DNA of 64,000 nt. It comes from Rhynochetos jubatus (Eukaryota > Chordata > Aves > Eurypygiformes > Rhynochetidae). A program made the translations under genes and the position numbers. Position 1 is the stretch's first letter; each line of letters begins with the position of its first letter. Positions 35,392-46,342 of this stretch are shown piece after piece. The stretch spans positions 65,133,905 to 65,197,904 of the forward strand of contig CM050690.1 in assembly GCA_027574665.1 (NCBI GenBank), given 5' to 3'. Below the pieces are notes generated by a model. It was given only the letters and a program-made list of their open reading frames with translations, was not told where the DNA came from and did no database searches.

Positions 35392-35457
35392 TGTCATGGT
35401 TTAACCTCAGCTAGCAATTAAGTAACACTTAACTCAGTCCTGACTAAAGCCAGCACA
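35392..35457 (-). mobile_element. 66-bp LTR relic, ERVL-like
   Basis: On the minus strand this starts tgtgctggctttagtcagga and ends gctgaggttaaaccatgaca, the two ends of the same LTR group seen at 43717-44457 and 31963-32310. The whole element is only 66 bp, so nearly all of the LTR body is absent. It is a fossil with no coding content. No certain target-site duplication is visible; ctcc occurs near both sides. Confidence 0.75.
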
Positions 35458-36058
35458 TCTCCATTTAATACTCTTTTCCACACGTAAATATAACTATTTC
35501 CCCTCAGTTTTCTCTGAACTAAGAAACACCAATGCTTTCAAACATCTCTTGTAGGTCTTACTTGCTAAGCAGATCTGTACTGCTCTATTTAAATGCATAA
35601 GAAAGCTTCAGATTTAATATTCAGTGAAGACTAAGTATGACTCAGCTAACAACCAGCATTCCATCACAATCTATCTGCTAGAGATCATTGGTCCCCAGAC
35701 TTTTTAAAATCCAAATGTCCTGTGAATACCACAACCTTGCTTTTGCTATGTTCAAATATATATAAATTGTGAGCCACGTATCAACAATGGAACTGATGGA
35801 AAATCCTAAAACTGCATTTATACAGTGTAACAGGCATTCTGCATGCACAGCTGCTTGCATTTTTATTTTACCTTGTACACTACTAATCTCAAATCTAAAT
35901 GCACATGCATGAATAGCATATGAAACGCATACACATAGAGTAAACCAAATCAATGTCTGCAGGAGAGTTGAAAAAAATCAATTTATTACCACGTATGGCT
36001 TCTGCTGGAGTACTATGTCATGTGTTGCCGATAGAACCCGAAGAAAGACATGACTCCT
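35458..36058. other. No gene recognised
   Basis: Unique AT-rich DNA. A phrase at about 35687-35706 (cattggtccccagacttttt) resembles one end of hAT-family DNA transposons, but no second end is visible. Confidence 0.5.
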
Positions 36059-37146
36059 TGCACTGGGTTTGCACGGTAAGGTTCTGAGGAGTGGTGGAGG
36101 GGGTGGGTCGTGTGCTGCAAGGGTGGCTTCTGTGAGAAGCTGCCAGAAGCCTTCCCTATGTCCACTAAGGCCAACATCGGCCAGCTCCAAGACAGACCCA
36201 CCGCCGGCCAAGGCCGAGCCCATCAGTGACAGTGGTAGCATCTCTGGGATAACATGTTTAAGAAAAAAAAAAGAAAAAAAACCTGGAAACAGCAATTTCT
36301 GCTGTAGAGAGTGAGATGGGAGAGAAACAGCCTTGAAGACCCCAAGGTCGGTGGAGAAGGAGGGGGAGGAGGTGCTCCACGCACCAGAGCAGAGTCTCCC
36401 TGTCAGCCCGTGGTGCAGACCATGGTGAGGCTGGTTGTGCCCCTGCAGCCATGGAGGGTCGTGGGGGAGCAGAGACCCACCTGCAGCCCAGGGAGGACTC
36501 CACACTGAGCAGGGGTATGCCCGAAGGAGGCTATGACCCTGTGGGAAGCCCACACTGGAGCAGGGTCCACCAGGACGTGGGGAGAGTGGAGCCCAGGCTG
36601 GAGCAGGTTTGCTGGCAGGACTTAGGATGCTGCAGAAAGGACCCACGCCAGAGCAATTCATGTAGAACCGCAGCCAGTGGGTTCTACTCACATTGGAGAA
36701 GTTCATGGAAGACTGTCTCCTGTGGGATGGACCCTACGCTGGAGCAGGGGCCGAGTGTGAGGAGTTGTCCACCTGAGGAGGAAGGAGCAGCAGAGACAAC
36801 GTGTGATGGACTGACCACAACTCCCATTCCCTATTCCCCTTGTGTCACTCGTGAAGGTAGAGAAATTAGGAGTGAAGCTGAGCCTAGGAAAGAAGGGTAG
36901 AGTGTAGGGAAGGTGTTTTAAGATTTGGTTTTAGTTGTCTTCTACTCTGATTTGATTGGTAATAAATTAAATTAATTTTCCCCAGGTTGAGACTGTTTTG
37001 CCCATTATGGTAACTGGTGAGTGATCTCTCCCTGACCTTAACTCACCAGCTTTTTGTTATATATTCTGTCCCCTGTCCAGCTGTGGAGCGAGTGATAGAG
37101 TGGCTTTGGTGGGCATCTGGCATCCAGCCAGGATCAACTCACCACA
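36059..37146 (+). mobile_element. Full-size solo LTR, ERVL-like endogenous retrovirus
   Basis: A 1.09-kb GC-rich LTR in plus orientation. It begins tgcactgggtttgcacggta and ends atccagccaggatcaactcaccaca, typical of a long avian ERVL-group LTR. A poly(A) signal aataaa is at 36961-36966, followed by the conserved gagactgttttgcccattatggtaa block. The flanking five bases (ctcct before, gtcct after) match at four of five positions, fitting the 5-bp duplication of ERVL elements. No internal retroviral sequence is beside it, so it is a solo LTR left by recombination between two LTRs. A 242-codon frame on the opposite strand (35978-36706) is a by-product of its GC content. Confidence 0.85.
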
Positions 37147-40100
37147 GTCCTTCAAAAAATAAAGCTCCAAGAAGGGTATCTTGGATGATCAGAGGCTTAG
37201 GAAAAATTACATGTGAGGGAAAAATGACAACTGGATTGTTATAGTTAAGAGAAGACTGAGAGGATCAGGAGAACAGTCTTAAAACAGGAAAAATGTTTTC
37301 CACAATGAAATGACAGTCTCTTCATGGCTCTATGAAACAGACAAGGTAACTGCAAGTTGTCTTACTATAATTGAGATTATCTTAAGTGTCACAAAAACCT
37401 TCTCAAGGGTAAGAATGGGAAGGACTGTGACCCATTGCCTAAGGCTGCAAAAGCTTCAGAATTTTTGAAAAACATTTTGCTTATACAATTATCTATTCAG
37501 GAATAATTTAAGCAGAATTTATTTTGCTTTGGAGCAAAGAGATGCTAAATTTCAGCATCATCTCCATAGACCCCTTCAAACTTCATCTATTTTGTGTGTC
37601 ACATGCGATGAAATGTTTCAAATATACTTAAACCAGTGATTCCTGTCTATCACTCAAGCTGTGACCAAGGCCTTAATCCAGCTTCTTTGCAGTTAGCAGT
37701 CTTACAATTTATTCTAACTTTTTTATAACCCAGGCTGCCCTGTTTCTTAGAAACCACATCGAAAGAGACAAAGGCCTGAAGTGTCAGCAAACTGCAGTCT
37801 TACAGTTCTCACCTTGGTCAGAAGGGAAGCAACCCAAAGAACAGATGTCAGTTAAAAGCAGGCAAGTATTCATATGAGCAGCTATTAGATATAACAAGAA
37901 CTGTGCTACAGAAAACTCTTCCCCAAAAAAGCACATCTTTGCATCCTGTATCACAGAGATTCTTGCAATCAGTGCATTTTTCTTCATGAGTCTTTTAAAT
38001 GAACAGCTAGAGAAATCTGAACATAGGCTGTCATTACCATGGAATAACTGCTCAATTAAAAATGCAGATTAAATTAAGTACTTGTCTTTAAACACCAGTA
38101 AATAAAACACGCATAAATATAGAATTTTCCTAAGTGGTAGAAAACTAAATATTTTTATAAATATCTGTAGAAAATAAATATTTTAGCAATACACAACCTT
38201 TTTAATTTTTTTTAAGACATACTGAATATTAACATTGTGATATTTGGAAACCCTGAAATACATTTATGGTTTTCATGCAAGCATTCCAATAACGCATAAT
38301 AACATGGAAACTTGTAAACAGGAAAACATTTAAATTCAAGCTAAGCTTTACACTTCAATAAAATATAGATAAAAATCTCTTTTTTTTTTTTTTTAGTGAT
38401 AATCCTGTCGAGTGGTAGTCCTATTTCGGTAACACATTTAAAAACTACGCTGATCATCAGTGCATTTTTTCCATATTCTGAAACAATCTTTATTTTAAAA
38501 TAGTCAGTATGATTGGGTATCTTATTTCTATCAGTGGTAAGCACTGTAACAGTTTTAGAGTTCTGGGTAAGAAATCAGAATTGAAGAAATTGCTGCTGTT
38601 CTAACAGGAAGTGAAGCCTTTTCACTATCCATGAGAGAGGCTACAAACTGCCTAGGAAAAGTTTCTGCAAAGACATTAATATTGTGCCTCTCATACACAG
38701 TAATGCAGAAAAATTGAGACAGAAGCCATAGAAATCCTTAAAATGTCAAAAATCATATCCTTTCATGAAAAACTAGAAAAGATCAGTCTCTCATCAGAAA
38801 GAAAGAAGGGGTATGACCGAATGAATGTTGAGATTTACAGAGACAACGTGAACCAAAGGCTGAAGCTTCAAACTAGATAATATTAGTCAAATAGACATAA
38901 AATTTTAACAGAAAGTATAATTAACAGTTGGAGCAACTTCAAAAAACTAGGATGGGTTTTCTACCCTTGACATATTTAGTTTAAGCCCAGACATTTTTCT
39001 GAAGATATACTCAAGTTTGCATAGCAATTAATTAAAGGCAGGCCCACAGCCTACAGAATAGACAGTCAGTCAAGATACCAACAAAGGTACTGTCTGGCTT
39101 CATAATCAATGAATATGTAAACTCTGATGCCTTCTATTGAAAGTTGGGAGTATTTAACATTTTTGCCAGCAGCTCAGCCCTAACTGGTTTGTCAGCAAAG
39201 TATGTGTTCATGGTTTCTCCATACATAATCTTGGACTGGCAAGGTGAAAGCATGGGTGGCAAATCTGCCACAGAACTTATAAAAATCATAATTTCTCTGG
39301 GCCAGAAGTACTAGTAATTCTTCAGTACTTTCTTAGCACAGAAAAAAATGCAACTGTCTTTGACTGTTTCCTCTGAGATACAGTCCTCTAGACTCTGAAA
39401 AGTGTTGTTGTTGTAATTATTATTGATACAATGCACACTTTATTAAGATATCTCACTAAAATTGCAAGGTAGTTGTTTTCCAAAGCCTGCAATTGTACAC
39501 TGCCTGCAAGATGCAAATCTAACATTGTTTCTGTTGACAGCACTGACAGACCAGTATACTTACTAAAATTTTCTGTACCTCAGAAATTATATTCATTTCT
39601 AATGATTGGATCAGAAATTAGAAACCATATTCAAGAAAAACCACACAAGTAACATGAAGGAATACATAAATTAAAATAAATAAGCAAAGTCAAATGAGAA
39701 TTTGAACTATTTCCAAGCTTACAAAAAATGTTTTTGGAGTATTAACTGTGTTTCAGATGGATTTTTCGTAGCACTTCCTCTCTGCTGCTAGGCTTCTTTC
39801 TTAATGTGTTTTTTATCTTAAGGCTTTTTCATTCAGACCCATTTACATATTCTTTGAATTGCCTTATGGCATATCTACCATTTTAAAAGTATATACCGGA
39901 TACTTCCATCTTCTTTTATAGATGACTGAACAGAAAAAGGAACATTGACATTTCTGATGGGTCCTGTCATGTTACAAATTTATTCCATTTAATGCTAATT
40001 GTTTCTCTTAGGCATCTCCTTTCTAAGGCATCCAGAGGCCTATCTACTGCTATAGTGGATTTCCAGGCTTCATTTCCATAAACTGAGGCAGAAAAATAGT

Positions 40101-41699
40101 TTAACAGAAGACCTGTATGGGTTATAGATTTTTCAATTACAAACTCCTGGTTGATACTTAAAACCCCAACAGTTTTCATGTCAACTTGCCACTGATTTTC
40201 TTCAGGGATCCCTACTACCATCCATTTAAGACTACACATGCTTGAACTGTGAATGCTGAATCTTGAAGAAAACGTTCTTAGTGAAGAAAAGACATCCACC
40301 TTTTCAAAGGATTCCAGCATTTTAAAAAAAAAGGGTTTTTTAATGGCAGGAGAAACTCCTTTTTTTATGCTTACACAACTCATATAATTTGAAAGGGTTC
40401 TCTTCCAGTTTTCCCATTAAAAGTAATTAGTTTTGATGAAGAACAAGCAAGAAAATGCCAGGTGAATAAGAAATTTTGAGGAGGTCATAAATCACTGGAA
40501 AAGTTTTGAACAGAACTATTGTCTGACCAGTAATTATAGCACTCTGAGAACAATGCTGTACTAAACTAAACCTCACTACCAAATTGTGAGACAAACTTGT
40601 TGCACTACTGCTGAAAGAATTCTCTGTGCAATGCCAGCAGACATAAGATTTTGCTTTCAGTGCCCACCCACAGCTACCCAGAAGAGAAAGCACATGTACT
40701 GTACTTGTGTACAATTAGCCAGTCAGCTAGATTAGGAGAAACTGTTCAGCCCTGCCAGCTAAGCAAAATGGCATTATAAATGTGCCTAATAAGTGTATAA
40801 ATATAACTTTCCATTCTCTGCGTTTGCAGTGAATCTTCTTGAGGACAGAATCAAAAGTCAAAAGAGGGAAAGTTATACTGCAAATTTCCTGCCCATTAAA
40901 GGGCAGGAGATAGTATTTGGCACTAAACAGGCTACCTGCAAGGCTGGTGATTCAAAGTGGAAATTAACTCAGAGTGGGAATTCACAGTGAGAATTCCTCT
41001 CTTTATTTTCTCACCATTTATGGAAGGACCCAATGCCGTTAATGCAGTGAAGTATTTCAAGAAATGCTAATTCTGGAAAAGGGACAGATTTTGATGCCAC
41101 ATACAGGCACAAGTCTCTAAAAGTTATGTCCTTATGTACTGCCCAAGACAGGAAATTTCATTAAAGAAATCATCAACCCATGAGGAGAAACTTAACACTA
41201 ATGACAGTTCTGCCACAAATAGCTGTGGATAAACTATTGGCTTAAAAAAAATGTTTAAAGGCAAGATTCTACAGGATATGCTCGATAACACATCTATTTA
41301 GGAGCATCTCCAGAAGTAAATTTAAAAAAAACCCAGCAAATTAACCTACCAAGAAGACAGTAATTATGTTTCATCTGTTGTACCTCCTATTCCAAATGGA
41401 GACAAGAAAAGAAACTGGGTTTGTGCTCATATATCAGGGAACTTTGCCATATTAGTTAACAGAATTATTGAAAGGTTACATAAATATTTTTTCTGCTGAA
41501 TATTTTCAAGGAATCAAAACTGTGGGTTTTTTAAAAGGGGACAGTTGTTATTAAAAAAAAAAAAAGAGGGAAGACATTTCCATGACACTTGCATGTTCAA
41601 AGTCCATGGACCTTAATGATGATGGTGACGATGTATGGTTCAAGTTTGTCACTGCTTAGTCTAGACAAAACTAGACAAAGTGCTTCTCATTGCTTAGAA
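37147..41699. other. No gene recognised; unique AT-rich DNA
   Basis: About 4.5 kb with no identifiable gene. A T-run is at about 38380-38394 and A-runs at about 40323-40332 and 41552-41564. The minus-strand frame 39967-40383 (138 codons) is the longest outside repeats. It has no signal peptide, membrane segment or motif I recognise, and one frame of that length is expected by chance in a window of this size and composition. Confidence 0.5.
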
Positions 41700-43690
41700 G
41701 TCTAAATTTCCCAGCTGTCAGTAACCCTCGTTCACTTTTTCCTAACCAGATTTGAGTTTCACTGTTGCTGAAATTGACCTTAAGCTGTTCCCTTCTTGCC
41801 TGAAAAAGCCTCTGTCCACTCCAATGTGTCTTGAGTTTTTCTGGTTAGTTTTGTTAAGGACTGTATCCAACCTGTCTTACTTGAGACATGTCCTGTGACT
41901 TCACATTTGAAAGATGGGACTGTTCATGAATAGTGACTGACAGGATCAAATCCCTGATACATAAATTCTTCAGGCTTTTGAAGTAACACTAACACTGTGA
42001 ATAAAGGTCCAATAATGTCAATAGTTCATGTTCTGATCCAGAATCTGGATACCTTCTGTATTCTCTTCTTTGGTCAGAGGAATGCTTACTGCTAATAGGT
42101 GAGATACTGTCTCACGCAGGTGGGGAGTGGAACATCTCCTCTTTGAATCGCTGGAACTCCTGGGACAGTTTCTTGGCTAGTATATCTGGCAGTTTATCTA
42201 CAGCCAAGATGCAAGTCTGTATGTATGAGAGATTTTCTTCATATTCCCAGAGCTGGTGAACCACCTAATCCGCTGTCAGTGTCTCATCCTCTTTCCAAGT
42301 TGTTATTGCCAACACATTGCCATACAAGGATGGTGAGCTTCTGTCATGGTACTCTGTAGTACTTTCCACCACATGGGTCATGTGCCTCAAACTGCATCTG
42401 GATCTGTGAGGGACTGAGCATTGGTCGGGTCAAAATAAATGATCTCTAGTACAACTAATTCCCTCAGGCACTGGACACCTTTCTCTATGGTGTTCCACTT
42501 GCCTGGAACACTCTTCTTGAAGGGATACCCTTCCCTCACACTTGTCAGGAATCATCTCCAGATGCTTATATTTTGTGTTCTTTTTCCAGACCCCAACTAC
42601 ATGGCTTCTCTTCCCTCCAATTCCATGTTTCTTGCTCCATTATCCCAGCATCAGAACAGCCAGGTGATAATATGTTCACCTGAGCAGCAGCCAAAACCTC
42701 TTAGCGTATCTCATAGCTCACCCAGAGATAAAGATGGAGTGGTTACTTGTTGTTCTGCCACCTCCTCCTCCGTCTTGTGACAGCCTTGCCTCCTCCTCCT
42801 TTATCATACAGGATGGTTTTGTGTCCTTTTTTTTTTTTTTCCCTGTACTGGGGCAACTGACACTGGCACCAAATTACACTGACACCAGCACTGGCACACG
42901 GTGGTTTGTGGGGCTTCAGTGCCCGTAGCAGGGGGTGGAGTAGCTGCAGGGGATGGAGTAGCTGCAGTGCCCGTTCAGGGGTTGGAGTTGCCTTGGGGGA
43001 AGGAGTAGCTGTGGGGGTGGAATAGCCACTGGGATTTGTGTGGTCACATTTCCTGCTGTGAGAGTTCAGACAGCTGCCTGGCCCCTAGTAGGGTTTTGGA
43101 AGGCTGCATTTCCCATCGTGGGAGTTCAGAAAACAGAGTGCCTGCATTTGCACTGAGCACCTGTACCAGATGGGGCAGCATTTCCCAACAGTTCTTTAAC
43201 TCTGAACCAGATCTGGAGAACATTCAGAATCATGCTGATCCCTACCAATAGGACACTCCAAGCACATGAAAAATTTCCAACGTACTCATGCAACCCCATT
43301 TGCCTTGTAGAACAGGGAAAAAAATGGGACAATTCTTCCTCCCTAAACTGGGTCCTCTAGGAGAAAAGGTGAAATGTATAATTGTTACAGGTGTCCAGGA
43401 GATGGCATCTGGAGTACTTGGGTGATGAAAATACTGGATACAGACACTAGATTGTTCCCACCACCCCTTTACACCTCCCAGCAGAACACTACCCTTCAAC
43501 AAGGCTAAACCAGTAACAATCAGCATAGCAAGGAACACATAGGGCAGTAGATCCCACAGTTGTAATAACAGCTCTGAGAGCAAAGAATTTGAGATCCTGA
43601 CTAGCCACCACCACATCACTGTAACAAATATTTATCACAATTCTGTTTTAACACAGAATAATCCAATCTGTCATTACCTCAATGCTTCAA
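41700..43690 (-). mobile_element. ERVL-like fossil, leader and gag-like internal region
   Basis: Internal sequence of an endogenous retrovirus on the minus strand, directly downstream (in its own sense) of the LTR at 43717-44457 and the primer-binding site at 43691-43708. The part near the LTR (about 43040-43690) is leader. The part at about 41700-42790 resembles, from memory, the gag region of avian ERVL-type elements; the lower edge is uncertain. I see no pol, protease or envelope region and no 3' LTR in the window, so only the 5' part of the provirus remains. It is clearly broken many times over and looks old. Confidence 0.65.
42931..43030 (-). repeat. Imperfect 18-bp tandem repeat inside the ERV fossil
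   Basis: Five units of about 18 bp with plus-strand consensus gggggtggagtagctgca, at 42931-42948, 42949-42966, 42978-42994, 42995-43012 and 43013-43030, with an 11-base spacer after the second. The unit length is a multiple of three. In the element's own (minus) sense it would be an Ala/Thr/Pro-type repeat, as found in proline-rich gag linkers. It belongs to the fossil and is GC-rich compared with the surroundings. Confidence 0.75.
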
Positions 43691-43708
43691 GCTCTGTGTT
43701 GGGTGCCA
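43691..43708 (-). other. Retroviral primer-binding site (fossil)
   Basis: On the minus strand, 8 bases after the LTR ends in ca, the sequence is TGGCACCCAACACAGAGC. A TGG start followed by C-rich text and CCAAC is the usual form of an avian ERV primer-binding site, where the 3' end of a host tRNA primes minus-strand DNA synthesis. Its position fixes the orientation of the element and shows that 43717-44457 is the 5' LTR. Confidence 0.75.
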
Positions 43709-43716
43709 AAAAGGAC

Positions 43717-44457
43717 TGTCATGGTTTAACTCCAACTATCAATCAAGTACCACAGCTGCTCACTCACCCCCCCTGTCCTCCAGTGGAGGAGGACAATCAG
43801 AGGAAAAGACAAGGAAACCCATGGATTGACATAAGAACAATTCAATAATTGAAAGTAAATTAATAAAATAGTGATACCCATAATAGTAACAGTTCTAATA
43901 GCTGTAACAATACTATGAAAATAATGGAAAATTAAACAAATAATATAGTTGCTCACCACCTGCTGACCGATACACAGCCAGGTCCTGAGTAGCCAGAGTC
44001 AGAGATCCTGAGAGCCAGAGGCTGAGAGTGCTCACAGCAGGGTTCAAGCCAGTATCTCGAGTAAGATCACACCGGAGTCCAAGCAAGGCCCATGAGTGAA
44101 AGCAACAGAGAAGGCCAACTAACAACCTAATTAGCTAACCAACATGGCCCCCCAGCCCAAGCATCCACTTATATACTGAGCACGACACGGTATGCAAGGA
44201 AACACTCCATTGGTTTGTTTGCGTTAACTGTCTGAACTGTTCACCCTCCACCCCGGCCCAACCTTGCTTGTAGCGAGAAGGTTGGGAACACAGGTACAGT
44301 ACCAGAGGCTGAAAAATTCCTCGAGTTGCTGTAAGCACTCCTTAGCACCAACTTCAAACACCAGTGTTATCCACACTCTTCTCAGGGCAAGCCCAAAACA
44401 CAGCCTCATACCAGCTACTGTGAAGAAATTAACTCTGTCCTGACTAAAACCAACACA
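43717..44457 (-). mobile_element. 5' LTR of the ERVL-like fossil
   Basis: A 741-bp LTR on the minus strand, starting tgtgttggttttagtcagga and ending agttaaaccatgaca. A TATA-box sequence tatataag is at 44168-44175 (minus strand), in a block (gctcagtatataag) typical of this LTR group. The poly(A) region follows towards 43820. It is joined to a primer-binding site and internal region, so it is the 5' LTR, not a solo LTR. Its partner 3' LTR is not in the window. It is decayed and non-functional by appearance. Confidence 0.82.
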
Positions 44458-44799
44458 ACATCTCACAGGCAAATAAACCCAAAGGTTTCTTGATGTGGCA
44501 TTTTAAACCTAAGGTCTACAAGGACTAGGTATAGTACTAGTGTGATGGGAAAGAGTGGAAAAGGGTCTGAAAGCGAGAAGCAGAACAGAAACTGCACATC
44601 CATTGTTCTACTATCATTCAAAAAATCTTCATCTAAGTATTAATCCAGACCCAAATAAATTAACTGATAAAATAGGAGGCAAAAGACCAGACAGGGGTGA
44701 TCATTGGTGGTCTCATTAGTGGTCTAACTGATTTCTCTCCTCAACCAAGGGAGAGTCATCCTTACTCCAGGCTATGTCTCTTACCTCCAGCATCTGAGA

Positions 44800-45087
44800 T
44801 CACTGAGGGCCAGCCTTGACAGGAAGGACTGAAGCAAAGAAGAAATTCAGTACCTCCACCTTCTCTGCATCCTCTGTCACCAGGGCATGTGCCTCATTCA
44901 GCAGGCAGCCTACATTTTCCCTAGTCCTCCTTTTGCTGTTGACATACTTGCAGAAGCCCTTCTTGTTGTCCTTAATGTCCCTTGCCAGATTTAATTCTAA
45001 GCGGGCCTTAGCCTTCCTCGTTGCATCCCTGCATACTCTGACAACGTTCCTATATACTTCCCAGGTGGCCGTTCCCTTTTTCCACAT
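44800..45087 (-). pseudogene. CR1 ORF2 linker fragment
   Basis: A 95-codon frame from the endonuclease-RT linker: YRNVVRVCRDATRKAKARLE at residues 12-31, then [20 protein letters not shown] at 32-51, and NFFFASVLPVKAG at about 81-93. In intact CR1 this feeds into the RT fingers. Here it ends at a stop soon after. Confidence 0.82.
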
Positions 45088-45267
45088 TCTCTAAGCTTCC
45101 TTCTTCCACTTGAGATTTTCCTGAAGCTCCTTGCTCATCCATGCATGTCACCTGCCTCCTCTTCGTGATTTTGTACTCGTAGGGATGCATCACTCTTGAG
45201 CTTGGAGGAAGTGTCACTTGAATATTAGCCAGGTCTCTTGGGCACCCCTACCTTCCAGAGCCCTAAC

Positions 45268-45552
45268 CTACAGGAATCCTCCAGGTAGGTCTTTGAAGAG
45301 GCTAAAGTTTGCTGTCTTGAAGTCCAGGGTTCTAATCCTACTTATTACCCAGCTTCTTCCATGCAAGATCCTGAACTCAACCATCCCATGGTCACTGCAG
45401 CCAAGGCTGCCCCCAGCTTTCACATCCTCAACCAGTCCTCCTTTGTTTATGAGCACAAGGTCCAGCAACACCCCTCTACTTGTTGGCTTCTCCACCACCT
45501 GTGTGAAAAAAGTTGTCATCAATCTTCTGCAGGAATCTCCTGGACTGTGCAT
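45268..45552 (-). pseudogene. CR1 ORF2 endonuclease fragment
   Basis: A 94-codon frame from the APE-type endonuclease of CR1. Residues 16-36 give the conserved T-Q-V-V-E-K-P-T-S-R-G-V-L-L-D-L-V-L block. The catalytic Ser-Asp-His is intact at residues 53-55 (G-C-S-D-H-G-M-V-E-F). The frame ends at K-D-L-P-G-G-F-L. It is a preserved piece of a dead element. Confidence 0.82.
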
Positions 45553-45735
45553 TCCTAGCTGTGTGGTTCTTCCAACAAATATCAGGGTGGCTGAAGTCTC
45601 CCATGAGAACCAGGGCCTGTGAGCATGAGGCTACGTCCAGCTGCCTGTAGAAGACCTCATCAATTTCCTCTTCTGATCAGGTGGCCTGTAGTAACACCCA
45701 CAACAGTGTCCTCCGTATTATCCTGCCCCTTAATT

Positions 45736-45795
45736 AATACCTAATCTAAACCTCCCCTGGCACAACTTGAGGCCATTTCCTCTTGTCCTATCATA
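45736..45795 (-). mobile_element. CR1 LINE fragment, ORF2 C-terminal region
   Basis: About 60 bp of antisense CR1 from an older subfamily: ctaatctaaacctcccctgg followed by cacaacttgaggccatttcc and tcttgtcctat. It abuts the endonuclease-region copy at 44700-45735 but in the wrong order for one element, so it comes from a separate insertion. Confidence 0.65.
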
Positions 45796-45804
45796 GATAG
45801 GGGT

Positions 45805-46300
45805 CTGATAGGCTAGGGAATAGCTCTGCAGAAAAGGCAGCTAAGATGGTTAACAGCATCCTGGGCTGCATCAGCAGGAGCACAGCCAGCAAATCAAGGG
45901 AACAGATTATCCCTCTACTTAGTGCTTGTTGGACCACATGCAGGAAACTGTGTCCACTGTTGGGCCACTCATACAATAAAGGCTTGAGACAGCTGGAGTG
46001 AGTTCAGTGGAGAGTCACCAAGGTGGTATGGGGGCTGGAACCGTTGGCTGGCTCCCTGTGAGGAGAGGCTGAGGAAACTGGGCTTGTTCAGCACTGGAAA
46101 GGAAACCTTCAGGAAGAGCTAATAACATTCTTGAAACAACTAAAAGAGGCCAGGCCAGTCACCATGGTGCATGCTGGGAGGATGAGGGACAGCAGATGCT
46201 AAAACAAGACAGATTTAGACTGGATAGAAAGGAAAAAATTCACTGTGATTACAGTGAAATGGAATAGGTTGCCCAGAGAGGCTGTGCAGTCTCCATTTTT
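45805..46300 (+). mobile_element. Old CR1 LINE, ORF2 C-terminal half
   Basis: Plus-strand CR1 with aacagcatcctgggctgcatcagcagg (about 45851-45877), gtgaggagaggctgaggaaactgggcttgttcag (46058-46091) and gaataggttgcccagagaggctg (46262-46284). It covers the region after the RT active site but stops before the 3' tail. It is more diverged than the young copies and has no open frame. Confidence 0.82.
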
Positions 46301-46342
46301 GGTTATCCTTGTACTGGGGCGGTTCTCCCAGTACATGACATG

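Larger units (their letters stand above)
44700..45735 (-). mobile_element. CR1 LINE, endonuclease and linker
   Basis: About 1 kb of CR1 ORF2 in minus orientation: the endonuclease C-terminal half and the endonuclease-RT linker. Antisense blocks on the plus strand include ccatggtcactgcagccaagg (45389-45409), gcccttcttgttgtccttaatg (44957-44978), and gtggcctgtagtaacacccac (45681-45701). The RT and 3' end are missing on the low-coordinate side. It carries the endonuclease Ser-Asp-His motif, has frame breaks, and belongs to a different subfamily from the 28.4-kb copy. Confidence 0.88.

Noticed and set aside
35687-35706. hAT-like terminal sequence (ggtccccagacttttt)
   Set aside because: Only one end is visible, with no matching inverted end or 8-bp duplication, so it may be chance.
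35978-36706. 242-codon minus-strand open frame, the longest in the window
   Set aside because: It lies almost wholly antisense inside the GC-rich solo LTR at 36059-37146, where stop codons are rare. It shows no domain or motif.
36451-36900. 149-codon plus-strand open frame
   Set aside because: Also inside the solo LTR; this is non-coding LTR text with low stop frequency, not a gene.
42439-42780. 113-codon plus-strand open frame
   Set aside because: It runs antisense to the gag-like region of the ERV fossil and is a shadow frame.
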